Assembly: GCF_001310085.1 (NCBI RefSeq)
Contig: NZ_CP012643.1
Coordinates: forward strand, 3,021,501 to 3,085,500
From: Rufibacter tibetensis
GTDB taxonomy: Bacteria; Bacteroidota; Bacteroidia; Cytophagales; Hymenobacteraceae
Length of the DNA: 64,000 bases
Direction of reading: 5' to 3'
In this document: piece by piece, positions 16,375 to 24,601 of the stretch
Layout of the letters: every line of letters starts with the position of its first letter
Position numbering within the stretch: the stretch's first letter is position 1
Program-made: the position numbers and the translations under genes
Notes under the pieces: model-generated
Databases searched by the model: none
Seen by the model: only the letters and a program-made list of their open reading frames with translations
Told to the model about the DNA's origin: nothing

Positions 16375-18084
16375 GTGGAGAATAAAGAACTCATCCGTAT
16401 GTTCCGGCTCACGGCTTCTTTGATGGAGCTGCACGACGAGAACCCGTTTAAAATAAGATCCTTTACCAGCGCCGTTATGGTAATGGAGCGCATAGAATCG
16501 CCCATCCACCAGATGAGCCAAGCCCAGCTAGAGAAACTGGACGGTATTGGCAAAGGCATGGCCGGCAAGATCATGGAAGCCATTCAGACCGGCAGCCACG
16601 CTGACCTGAACCGCCTCCTGGAAACCACCCCCGAAGGCGTGGTGCAGATGCTCAACATCAAAGGCATTGGTCCTAAGAAGATCAAAACCATCTGGAAAGA
16701 CCTGGGGGTAGATACTATTGGAGGACTGCGCGAGGCCTGCGAGAAAAACGAGGTGTCTAAGCTGAAAGGCTTCGGGGCGAAAACCCAGGAGACCATTCTG
16801 CAGGGGCTGCAGTACACCGAGTCTAATAAAGGAAAGGTGCTCTGGGCGGAGGCGGAGACCCTGGCGCTGGAATTACTTTCTTTCCTGAAAAACAGGCCTG
16901 AAACGGTAGCCGCCGAAGTTGTAGGGGAGATCCGCCGCAACTTAGAGACCGTGGAAACCTTGCAGTTCCTATTAAGCCTGAACAATGAGGCTAACTGGCC
17001 CTCCTTCCTGGCCGAACTGCCGGGAGTGTCGCCGCAGGAAACAGTTTCAGGACCGTTTGTGTGGCGTGGACTGGTAGACACTTCCGGCCTGAAGTTGGAG
17101 GTGCGGTTGGTGCCGGAGCGCCGGTTCGCCAACCAGACCCTGTTGTACTCGGCGAATTCTGCCTGGTTAACGCAGCCGGTGAACGAGGCCGGTGATACGC
17201 TCATGGCCGAAGCCTACGGTGAACCTGCCGCTTCAGAAGAAGAAATTTTCCAGCGGGTACAGTTGCCGTACATCGCACCAGAGTTGCGGGAAAGTGCCCG
17301 GGTTCTGGAAATGGCCCGCGAAAACAAACTGCCTACCTTGCTTACTGATGGAGACCTGAAAGGCATCCTGCACAACCACAGCACCTACTCAGACGGCGCC
17401 CACACGCTAGAGCAAATGGCGGTGCATTGCCAGCAACTGGGCTTTGAGTACCTGGGCATGTGCGACCACTCCAAGTCTGCCTTCTATGCCAACGGACTGC
17501 AAGAGTTCCGGGTACGCGAACAGCAAAAAGAGATTGACCGCCTGAACCAGGAACTAGGTCCGTTCCGCATCTTCAAAGGCATTGAGTCTGATATCCTGAC
17601 TGATGGTTCACTAGACTATGACAACGACGTGCTGGCTTCCTTTGATTTCATTGTGGCCTCCATCCACAGCAACCTGAAAATGGACATCGTGAAGGCCACA
17701 GATCGTTTGGTGAAAGCCATCCAGAATCCCTACACCACCATCTTGGGTCACCCCACCGGGCGTTTGCTGCTCCGCCGTGAGGGATATCCTATTGACCACA
17801 AGACCGTGATTGACGCCTGTGCTGCAAACCAGGTGATTATTGAAATCAACGCAAACCCTCGGCGCTTAGACTTAGAATGGCGCTGGGTAGAATACGCCCT
17901 AAGCCAGAACGTCCTCCTCAGCATTAACCCAGATGCCCACAGCATGCGCGGCTACGATGACATGCGCTACGGCGTACTTGTGGGCCGCAAAGGCGGCTTA
18001 ACCGCAGAGATGACGTTCAATACGAAAAGCCGGGATGAAGTGGCTTCATATTTTGCAGAGCGGAAGAGGGCGAAGGGGATTTAA
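16375..18084 (+). CDS. PolX-like helix-hairpin-helix/PHP protein with decayed polymerase site
   Basis: I start this at the GTG at 16375 (VENKELIRMFRLTASL), which matches the conserved PolX N-terminus; the frame upstream runs through a repeat. At 569 residues it has PolX length. Helix-hairpin-helix motifs (LDGIGKGMAGKI and IKGIGPKKIKTI) occupy about 45-110. The palm region is recognisable but its catalytic positions are changed: the usual GS.RR...GDxD reads GEIRRNLETVETLQ (184-197), and the third acid is Glu242 in LEVR. The C-terminal PHP domain is intact, with HNHSTYSDG (from His333), CDHS, GIESDIL, ASIHSN, GHPTG and INPDAHS. A PHP 3'-5' exonuclease or phosphoesterase activity without polymerase activity is therefore likely. 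It may act in base excision repair. Confidence 0.85.
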   Translation: MENKELIRMFRLTASLMELHDENPFKIRSFTSAVMVMERIESPIHQMSQAQLEKLDGIGKGMAGKIMEAIQTGSHADLNRLLETTPEGVVQMLNIKGIGPKKIKTIWKDLGVDTIGGLREACEKNEVSKLKGFGAKTQETILQGLQYTESNKGKVLWAEAETLALELLSFLKNRPETVAAEVVGEIRRNLETVETLQFLLSLNNEANWPSFLAELPGVSPQETVSGPFVWRGLVDTSGLKLEVRLVPERRFANQTLLYSANSAWLTQPVNEAGDTLMAEAYGEPAASEEEIFQRVQLPYIAPELRESARVLEMARENKLPTLLTDGDLKGILHNHSTYSDGAHTLEQMAVHCQQLGFEYLGMCDHSKSAFYANGLQEFRVREQQKEIDRLNQELGPFRIFKGIESDILTDGSLDYDNDVLASFDFIVASIHSNLKMDIVKATDRLVKAIQNPYTTILGHPTGRLLLRREGYPIDHKTVIDACAANQVIIEINANPRRLDLEWRWVEYALSQNVLLSINPDAHSMRGYDDMRYGVLVGRKGGLTAEMTFNTKSRDEVASYFAERKRAKGI

Positions 18085-18114
18085 AGGATAATAGAAATAC
18101 TCTTTTACTTCATA

Positions 18115-18163
18115 TAAAAAGAAATGAGGGTATCTGCAAAGCAGATAACCCTCATTTCTTTTT
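18115..18163. terminator. Bidirectional terminator after the PolX-like gene
   Basis: An approximately 20-bp stem containing GAAATGAGGGTATCTGC, with one bulged base, flanked by an A run and a T run. It lies between convergent genes. Confidence 0.85.
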
Positions 18164-18212
18164 TAGCTAGGATAAACAGGTCATCACCTGAATTGAAATT
18201 TTATTCAAAGTT

Positions 18213-19037
18213 CTAGAAGTTATATTCTGAAGGAACAAACTCCTTAAAAGATGCTTTCCCTTTTACAACCAAAAACTCTACTGTTCTTTTTACTTTCTGA
18301 GGTTGCCCCTTGTAGGACCCTGGTTGCCATTTAGGCATCTTTTCTAATACTTCTATTAAGTTTTGTTCGATGCCATGGCCTAGTTCTGAAAGAGCTTTGA
18401 TTTTGGTTATTTGGCCTGCAGGGGAAACGATAAAGGAAAGTTTAGCTGTGCCATCAATCTTTTGTTTGGCTGCTTCTTTTGGCACCTGGTAGTTTTGTTT
18501 GACATAGGCCCGGAAAGATTTATCTCCTTTAAGAAATTGTGGTCGTTTTTCAATGTCTAAGAAAACACCGGTTTCATAGGCCTCTTTATCATAAGTATAG
18601 TTGCCAAAGGGCAATTTGTCACGTAAAAAGCTAGGCACAGGCTTGGGTGCAGGTACGCGGATAGGAATAGTATACTTAACATTTACGGTTGCACCATCCT
18701 GTTTGCCGGGTTTCCATTGGGGCATACCTTTTATGAGGTTTACTGCATTTTCATCTACTAAGGGATGTACTCTGCTTAATACCTCTACATCCTGTACAAA
18801 GCCAATGTAATCTACTACAAAGCTAATATTTAAAGTGGCTAAGGAGTCCTCAGTATATTGATATCTAGGTGTTCCAAAATTCGATTTGATGTAATAGGAT
18901 AATGAGTCAAATCCACCGGGAAATTCTGGCATTTCCTCAACTGAAATGTAGATTTTAGAATTTGGGATCTTATCTTTTTGTGCTAAAGTTGGAATGCTTA
19001 AAAGAAGAAATAAAATGCAAAAGTAGAGGTGCTTCAT
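18213..19037 (-). CDS. Secreted protein with two TonB-C-like modules
   Basis: A 274-residue protein with a signal peptide (about 1-19, ending in PTLAQ) and two modules of the TonB C-terminal fold, about 30-132 and 155-262. The first carries VEEMPEFPGG and KYTIPIRV, the second RPQFLKGDKSFRAYV and KRTVEFLVV, so they are related to the modules of the M56 protein at 709-2883. There is no N-terminal membrane anchor of the ExbB/D-coupled type, so it cannot act as a normal energy transducer. A periplasmic binding role is more likely. Transcribed alone. Confidence 0.8.
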   Translation of the reverse strand: MKHLYFCILFLLLSIPTLAQKDKIPNSKIYISVEEMPEFPGGFDSLSYYIKSNFGTPRYQYTEDSLATLNISFVVDYIGFVQDVEVLSRVHPLVDENAVNLIKGMPQWKPGKQDGATVNVKYTIPIRVPAPKPVPSFLRDKLPFGNYTYDKEAYETGVFLDIEKRPQFLKGDKSFRAYVKQNYQVPKEAAKQKIDGTAKLSFIVSPAGQITKIKALSELGHGIEQNLIEVLEKMPKWQPGSYKGQPQKVKRTVEFLVVKGKASFKEFVPSEYNF

Positions 19038-19324
19038 AGGGTAAAAGTAAAAAAATTATGATTTTACCCGCACAAGATAATTAAAAGTAAAGTCTGTTTG
19101 TTACCTGTATTCTTAAAAATATGCCTAGTATGATCAGGTACGCTGTATTATTTATGATCATATAGAATTAGCCAAAGGAAAGCACATTAGCACCTTTCCT
19201 TTATGATAGTATCACCTTGTGGGGTCTAATTGATTTGTGTCCTGCCTCAGCCAAATCGTAATGCTTTCTTCAAAGAGTTTATCCATTTTGCCTCTCAGAG
19301 TACTAGCATACCAATAGCCGAGTT

Positions 19325-19552
19325 TTGCACTTCATAAGCACCACGCTGCTGTTGATCTTGCTGGTAGTAGCCATTGTTCTGGGGTGTTTTACCTGGTTAT
19401 GGTTTTTGCCAGTCATTGGCGTGGGTAGGGGCATGTCTCCGTTAAGAAGAATAAACCGGCAAGGTTTCAAAATCTGTTATACAGTCTGGCCTCAGGGTAT
19501 TGTGGTGTTCTCCCATCTGCTTACGGGCAAGCAAAAATTCAAAGCAAAATAA
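19325..19552 (+). CDS. Possible small membrane protein (75 aa)
   Basis: The frame opens with TTG and has no clear ribosome binding site. Its first 35 residues form one strongly hydrophobic segment (LLLILLVVAIVLGCFTW), then a basic stretch (SPLRRINRQGFK). That pattern resembles a real single-span protein but may be chance in the 720-bp gap between 19038 and 19757. The rest of that gap holds a class B inverted repeat, a class C palindrome and AT-rich DNA. Confidence 0.3.
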   Translation: MHFISTTLLLILLVVAIVLGCFTWLWFLPVIGVGRGMSPLRRINRQGFKICYTVWPQGIVVFSHLLTGKQKFKAK

Positions 19553-19566
19553 GCCAATTCCCCTCG

Positions 19567-19659
19567 TTTGTCATTTTAGAAAGATCTTGTGGCCGAACTA
19601 AACAGGCTTTGCATAAACGCTACTACTGTTGGCCCACAAGATCCTTTCAGGATGACAAA
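19567..19659. repeat. Class B inverted repeat, stand-alone copy
   Basis: Left arm TTTGTCATTTTAGAAAGATC then TTGTGG; right arm CCACAAGATCCTTTCAGG then ATGACAAA. The arms are imperfect reverse complements of about 28 bp with a ~35 bp centre. The same sequence occurs nested inside the class A elements near 34.3 and 40.4 kb. Confidence 0.8.
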
Positions 19660-19704
19660 AAAGGAAGAAGTGCATGTCGATAAGAGTACCTGCTTACTAT
19701 CACC

Positions 19705-19742
19705 TGCTTTGATTGGATTTTCTAAAAAGCAGGCTAAAAGCA
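19705..19742. repeat. Class C palindrome (degraded)
   Basis: TGCTTT and AAAGCA form the outer arms around ATTTTCTAAAAA; CCTGCTTT (19703-19710) also pairs with AAAGCAGG (19726-19733). It lies 16 bp past the stop codon of the sugar dehydrogenase gene. Confidence 0.5.
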
Positions 19743-19757
19743 AAGAACAGAATTGAA

Positions 19758-21356
19758 CTACTCTTTCCGTCTTTTATCAGCCACTTGGGCTGCCGCCTTT
19801 GAATCAGTCTGAGTTTTCCCTCCTGTTTTCCCGCCCGAAGTATTCTTCAAAGCAGTGCCGCCTTTCACGTAGGTGAACTCCAGAATAGAACCCCGGTAAT
19901 GGCTGCCTTTCGGGTCCTCACCCGAGGGGCCAGAGGTCACCGTGGAACTGTCTACGGCCAGGTACAGCTTTTTACCATCTGGTGAAATGGCCAGGTCACG
20001 GTAACGGATTTTTGACTTAAAATACGTGAGGGTGTCACCGGTCACATCTGTGCCTGCGGCGTTCAGTTGCAGCCTGATCAGTTTACCGGTTTTAAGCGTA
20101 GGGATGAGCAGGGAGTTTTGCCAGCCGGGTATGCCTGAGGCGGTGTATACGGCAATGCTGCTTGGCGCTTCAGACGGCCATTCGGGAGAGTTGTTTTCAC
20201 CGCTTCTCACCTGTGTTAGGGTTTTGGTCAGAAAAGCGTTAGAATTTGGGTTGAAGCTGTAAATAGGGTCGCGGTACGTCTGCGCCCCTATAGCGGCGGC
20301 GTTGTCTTTCTCGCTTTTGATGGTAGGGTAGGTGGTGTGCCACTCGCCAGGGATTTGGGTATGGTTGCTTACGCCCGCGGCCAGCCCGTTGTAGTTGCCG
20401 TCATTGTACCCGATGACGAGCGGATGCCCGAAGTTCTTGCCTTTTTCAATTACGTTGATCTCGTCATCGGAATAAGGGCCGTGTTCGCTCGTGTAGATTC
20501 TTCCGGTACCGCCAATCACAGCATAGGCCAGACCTTGGGCATTGCGGTGACCGGTGCTCCAGACGGCATTTTGTTTCTGGGCTGAAGTGAACGGGTTGTC
20601 GTTCGGGATCCAGCGGTCATACTGGTTTTTATCGGTGTCGGGCTCCAGGTTGAACCGAAGTACTTTTCCTTCATAGCTGCTGGTGAGTTGAGCGCGGTTG
20701 GTCCGGCCTACGTTCTTGAACTGACCGGCACCCATATCGCCAACGGTGTTGAACAGGTAGTTTTTGCCTTGCACCGGAGCAATCAACAAGCGACCTGAGT
20801 TGTGATCGTTGCTGCCCGGAATGCTGTCGCAGAGCACCATAGGATTGGAGAGTTTCTGCGCCTTTGCATCATAGGTATACCGCACCAGCCTCATCATGAA
20901 ATGGCAGCCCCCAAAGTTAGGATCGCAGCCTTCGCCCTTTTTCCCGGCGCCGGCAAAATCATAGGCATACGCCAGGTACACATACGGCTTGCCCGAGAGG
21001 AGCTGTGGGTGCAAAGACATTCCCATCAATCCGCCTTGCGGCCAGGGCTTTCCGCCGTCCACCGAGTCAGAAACTTTGTCATAGCGCGGGAATTTCCGGG
21101 CGGAGGTAAGGTCCAGTAAAACAGTCTGCGCGCCGGTAGTTGGGTTCAGACGGCTTACCTTGTAGCCTTTGGCTTCGGTAATCCAGAGGTGGTTGTCAGG
21201 GCCGTAGGTGACTTCCCAGGGATCGCTGAGTTTGTCTTTGACTACCCGCACGGTAAAGGTTTCGCCTTTGGGTCCGGTAAGGTCCTGGGCAGAAACAGGA
21301 ACAGAAAAACAGGTAAGAGGCAGGAGAAAAGACCAGAACAGAAAGCAACGCATCAT
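19758..21356 (-). CDS. PQQ-dependent sugar dehydrogenase-like protein (GSDH family)
   Basis: A 532-residue exported protein with a signal peptide ending near VSAQ at residue 24. The body is a six-bladed beta-propeller of the glucose/sorbosone dehydrogenase family: LSDPWEVTYGPDNHLWITEA at the first blade, GGLMGMSLHP, SNDHNSGRLLIAP, TGHRNAQGLAYAV, IYTSEHGPYSDDEIN and YRDLAISPDGKKLYLAVD. The family oxidises sugar alcohols or aldoses in the periplasm with PQQ. The C-terminal tail is low complexity (GGTALKNTSGGKTGGKTQ). No PQQ synthesis genes are visible, so cofactor supply is from elsewhere. The adjacent AraC-type regulator gene is a possible controller. Confidence 0.88.
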   Translation of the reverse strand: MMRCFLFWSFLLPLTCFSVPVSAQDLTGPKGETFTVRVVKDKLSDPWEVTYGPDNHLWITEAKGYKVSRLNPTTGAQTVLLDLTSARKFPRYDKVSDSVDGGKPWPQGGLMGMSLHPQLLSGKPYVYLAYAYDFAGAGKKGEGCDPNFGGCHFMMRLVRYTYDAKAQKLSNPMVLCDSIPGSNDHNSGRLLIAPVQGKNYLFNTVGDMGAGQFKNVGRTNRAQLTSSYEGKVLRFNLEPDTDKNQYDRWIPNDNPFTSAQKQNAVWSTGHRNAQGLAYAVIGGTGRIYTSEHGPYSDDEINVIEKGKNFGHPLVIGYNDGNYNGLAAGVSNHTQIPGEWHTTYPTIKSEKDNAAAIGAQTYRDPIYSFNPNSNAFLTKTLTQVRSGENNSPEWPSEAPSSIAVYTASGIPGWQNSLLIPTLKTGKLIRLQLNAAGTDVTGDTLTYFKSKIRYRDLAISPDGKKLYLAVDSSTVTSGPSGEDPKGSHYRGSILEFTYVKGGTALKNTSGGKTGGKTQTDSKAAAQVADKRRKE

Positions 21357-21442
21357 AACAGGTAATAAAGATTTTCTGTCTTTAAACCTGCCTCCTGAGA
21401 TTAGGTTGTGGTAAAAGGCTCTCTATGAAGTAGATTCCGTAT

Positions 21443-22315
21443 TTATCTTTTCTGCCGAAATTGTTCCGGGGTGATTTCGGCCTGTTTTTTGAAAAACCGG
21501 CCGAAATAAGAATTGTCCTCAAAGCCGAGGGCCTGCGCCACCTGCGCAATATTGAGGTGCGGCGAGTGGGTGAGCAGTCGTTTGGCTTCCAGGATCAAGC
21601 GTTCCTGCAGCAGGTCAGTGGTGGTTTTGCCCAGGTTCTGTTTGCAGAGTTCGTTCAGGTACTTGGGCGAAAGGTGCAGGGCATGGGCGTAGAAACTGGT
21701 GGGCAGGTGCTCCAGGTAATGGTTCTCCACCAAAGTTTCCAGTTGGTACAACTGAAAAGGCCAGATGTTTTCTTCCGACGCCACCGTGGTTTTAGGATAA
21801 AGCCGGGCCAGTTGAATGAGCAGCAATTCCAGGTAAGCGCGCAAGGCATCAATCTGAAAAGGAGCAGCCCTAGAGTATTCCTGTTGCATTTGGTGCAGGA
21901 GCTGTTCTACCGGAGAAAGGGAATTTGGCTGAACATTGAATACCGGCGGGTGCTGCCAGGTTTGGAAAAAGGGGAACTGCCGTAATGCGTCGGCTTCGCG
22001 GTTTCCGCGGTAAAACTCGGGAGTGAAAAACAGCAGGGTGCCTTCCGTCTCGGGAGAAAGGTCCCAGGCGTGTACTTGCCCGGGCGTGAGGAAGAAAACA
22101 CTTCCGGGCTTCACGTCATAGAGAGTGAAATCAATGGTGTGGGTGCCCTGCCCGTTTCTGACTACCAACAAAAGATAGAAATCATGTTTGTGCGGGGCCT
22201 GCACAAAGGCGTGCTTCTGCCGGTGCGCCTGTAGATCGGCTACGTGGATGCCGCGGGAAAGGGCCTTGGCCGGAGTAAAATCAGGAATACGGTAAACAGG
22301 AAGCTTTTCGGGCAT
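21443..22315 (-). CDS. AraC-family transcriptional regulator
   Basis: A 290-residue one-component regulator. The N-terminal half is a cupin-type sensing domain (HKHDFYLLLVVRNGQGTH at about 43-60, then GSVFFLTPGQVHAW). The C-terminal ~100 residues hold the two helix-turn-helix motifs, with the signature HLNIAQVAQALGFEDNSYF then GRFFKKQAEITPEQFR. The likely effector is a small carbohydrate or aromatic molecule, but nothing in the sequence fixes it. The neighbouring sugar dehydrogenase gene on the same strand is the nearest candidate target. The DNA encoding the second HTH happens to form a palindrome resembling class C, explained by conserved codons. Confidence 0.9.
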   Translation of the reverse strand: MPEKLPVYRIPDFTPAKALSRGIHVADLQAHRQKHAFVQAPHKHDFYLLLVVRNGQGTHTIDFTLYDVKPGSVFFLTPGQVHAWDLSPETEGTLLFFTPEFYRGNREADALRQFPFFQTWQHPPVFNVQPNSLSPVEQLLHQMQQEYSRAAPFQIDALRAYLELLLIQLARLYPKTTVASEENIWPFQLYQLETLVENHYLEHLPTSFYAHALHLSPKYLNELCKQNLGKTTTDLLQERLILEAKRLLTHSPHLNIAQVAQALGFEDNSYFGRFFKKQAEITPEQFRQKR

Positions 22316-22340
22316 AAGGCAAGCAACCAGCGGTCTGCCG

Positions 22341-22376
22341 GTTTTGCCCCAATTTGCGAAAATTAGCGCTAAAAAC
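22341..22376. repeat. Class C palindrome (degraded), next to the DUF983 stop codon
   Basis: GTTTTGCCCCAATTT on the left and AAAATTAGCGCTAAAAAC on the right keep the family plan (outer A/T arms, GC block, inner A/T arms). It ends 3 bp from the stop codon of the DUF983 gene. Confidence 0.5.
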
Positions 22377-22379
22377 AGT

Positions 22380-22784
22380 CTAATGCCCTTTGGCTTGCGG
22401 ATCCTGTGCGGCCAACGGATTATAGCTGATGAAGATGTTAATCCAGATAGCGCGGGAAAGTTTGAAAAGCGCAGGCATGAACAAAAGCAGCGAAAGAATT
22501 AGAGCAGCCATGAACATCCAGAGGGTGATTTCCTCAGAGAACAGCATCATCAAACCCACAATGGCCAGGGTTGGTCCGGCGGTAAGGCCGTAGCTCACAA
22601 ACATGGCCCCGTAATAGTACCCCGGTTCCGGTTCATACATCTGGTGGCACACCGGGCAATGGTCCAGCATTTTAGACATTTTACTGTAACTCAGCAGGCT
22701 GTTGTTCTCAAACAAATTTCCTTCCTGGCACCGGGGGCATTTCAGCTTGCAGATGCTGTACAGTTTAGAGCCTTTTCCTAACAT
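22380..22784 (-). CDS. DUF983 membrane protein
   Basis: A 134-residue small membrane protein. A zinc-ribbon-like N-terminus has two CxxC pairs (CPRCQEG at about 14-20 and CPVCHQMY at about 43-50), followed by the YYYGAMFVSYG motif and two or three membrane helices (about 63-82, 85-105 and 107-125). This matches the DUF983 family, which is found in many bacteria and sometimes next to cytochrome oxidase genes. Function unknown. It lies upstream of the AraC gene on the same strand, separated by 64 bp. Confidence 0.88.
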   Translation of the reverse strand: MLGKGSKLYSICKLKCPRCQEGNLFENNSLLSYSKMSKMLDHCPVCHQMYEPEPGYYYGAMFVSYGLTAGPTLAIVGLMMLFSEEITLWMFMAALILSLLLFMPALFKLSRAIWINIFISYNPLAAQDPQAKGH

Positions 22785-23166
22785 AGCTTTCGTTCGTTTT
22801 CTCTTAACAAAGGTACGTAGCCCACTAGTTTATGGATAGGACAGAAGGCGGGAGTTGTCGCAGTTTTATCCGGAAGGGCAGGATTTAAGGCTCCTTTTCA
22901 GAAAAAAGCCCTGAAGCGTACTCCTTAAGCAGGTAAGAAGATTTCTAGAAATAAAAATAGCTGTACCGTCTTTTTGTTGTAATAAAAGGGCAGGTTCGTC
23001 TACTAATCAGTGAGTTGAAGAGTTTACTCGTGGAACGTCCTTTTTTCCGGTTTCCCTTCAGCTCAGAAATGCTGGACCTATTCTGATATCTATAAAATAG
23101 CTACCTCATCTTTCATCTAAGAAATCTGATTCAGCATCGTTCTAAAAACAGCACAAAAACCCTTTC
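22785..23166. other. Gene-free gap upstream of the M16 operon
   Basis: This 382-bp divergent region contains one class C-like palindrome (22889-22910, GGCTCCTTTTCAG then AAAAAAGCC) and AT-rich sequence that probably holds the promoters of both flanking genes. I see no ORF, RNA gene or strong operator. Confidence 0.5.
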
Positions 23167-24531
23167 ATGACTTTTCACAAACCTAAAACCAGTATGTTTT
23201 CAAAGAAGCATTTTCTCGTTGCAGCGGCAGCGGCCATGCTCTCCTCTACAACTGCCCAGGCGCAAAAAGTAGAGTTCACCGAGTATGACTTACCCAACGG
23301 TTTACACGTGATCCTGCACCAGGACAAATCTGCCCCGGTGGTAGCGGTGTCTGTGATGTACCACGTGGGCTCTAAAAACGAACAAGTGGGCCGTTCTGGC
23401 TTTGCGCACTTCTTTGAGCACTTGCTTTTTGAGGGTTCGCAAAATATCAAACGTGGCGAGTTCATGAAACTGGTGTCCAGCAACGGGGGCCAGAACAATG
23501 CCAACACCTCGCATGACCGCACCTTTTATTACGAAGTGTTCCCCAGCAACCAACTGAAATTAGGTTTGTGGCTTGAGAGCGAAAGAATGCTGCACCCGGT
23601 CATCAATGAGGTGGGCGTAAAGACGCAGAACGAGGTGGTGAAAGAAGAGAAACGCATGCGGATTGACAACAGCCCGTACGGTAATTTCACAAATGAGATC
23701 TTCAAGCGCCTGTTCACCAAGCACCCGTACACTTGGCAACCCATCGGGTCTATGGCTGATCTGGATGCCGCTAAACTAGAAGAGTTTCAGGCTTTCTTCA
23801 AGAAATACTACGTGCCTAACAACGCGGTGCTTTCCATTGCCGGTGACATTGACATCGCCCAAACCAAGGAACTGGTAAATGCCTATTTCGGCCCTGTACC
23901 TAAAGGAGCGCCGGTAAACTACCAGAAAGTGGTGGAAGCTCCTATCACCAAAATGATTGTGGACACCGCGTATGATGCCAACATCCAGATTCCAGCTATT
24001 ATGTCGGCGTACCGGGTGCCGGGCATGAGCGAGAAGGATTCCAAAACCATGGAGATGATTTCTTCCATCTTGTCTGGTGGCGCCAGTTCTAAACTATACA
24101 AGAAAATGGTGGACGAGAAGAAAAGCGCCTTGCAGGTAGGGGCCTTCAACTTCGCGCTGGAAGATTACGGCGCGTATATCACCTATGCCCTGCCTAACAA
24201 CAATACGCCTCTGCCGGACTTATTGAAAGACATTGATGCTGAGGTAGCCAATCTGCAAAACAACCTGATCTCTGAAGAGGATTACAAAAAGATCCAGAAC
24301 CAGTTTGAAAACAACTACGTGACCGCTAACTCTACCATGCTGGGCGTGGCCGAGAACCTGGCCAGCGGGTACACTTTCCATAACAAGAACACCAACAACA
24401 TCAACCAGGAATTGGACAAAATCAGAGGCATATCGCGCCAGGACATTCAGGCAGCGGCCAGGAAATACCTGCAGCCTAACTCACGGGTAGTGTTGTATTA
24501 CTTACCGGCACAGGCTAAAACGGCTAATTAA
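23167..24531 (+). CDS. M16-family zinc peptidase, catalytic subunit
   Basis: A 454-residue periplasmic insulinase/processing-peptidase type protein. The signal peptide ends near TTAQAQ at 33 (start at 23167, with 23194 equally possible). The inverted zinc motif HFFEH is at 81-85, with the third ligand Glu near 161 in NEVVKEEKR. The second M16 domain lacks the motif, as usual. The next gene, 70 bp downstream on the same strand, encodes an M16 protein without the motif, so the two probably form a heterodimer like the mitochondrial processing peptidase. Substrates are probably peptides or secreted protein fragments. Confidence 0.92.
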   Translation: MTFHKPKTSMFSKKHFLVAAAAAMLSSTTAQAQKVEFTEYDLPNGLHVILHQDKSAPVVAVSVMYHVGSKNEQVGRSGFAHFFEHLLFEGSQNIKRGEFMKLVSSNGGQNNANTSHDRTFYYEVFPSNQLKLGLWLESERMLHPVINEVGVKTQNEVVKEEKRMRIDNSPYGNFTNEIFKRLFTKHPYTWQPIGSMADLDAAKLEEFQAFFKKYYVPNNAVLSIAGDIDIAQTKELVNAYFGPVPKGAPVNYQKVVEAPITKMIVDTAYDANIQIPAIMSAYRVPGMSEKDSKTMEMISSILSGGASSKLYKKMVDEKKSALQVGAFNFALEDYGAYITYALPNNNTPLPDLLKDIDAEVANLQNNLISEEDYKKIQNQFENNYVTANSTMLGVAENLASGYTFHNKNTNNINQELDKIRGISRQDIQAAARKYLQPNSRVVLYYLPAQAKTAN

Positions 24532-24601
24532 TTTTTCAGAAGAGATCGCTGGGTTGAGGCGACGTATGTGAACCTCGGCGTAGCCAAAAGAAGAAACCAC
24601 C

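Noticed and set aside
21479-21512. Class C-like palindrome inside the AraC gene (TTTCGGCC ... GGCCGAAA)
   Set aside because: It encodes the conserved helix segment FGRFFKKQAEI of the AraC DNA-binding domain, so the match is explained by codons rather than by insertion.
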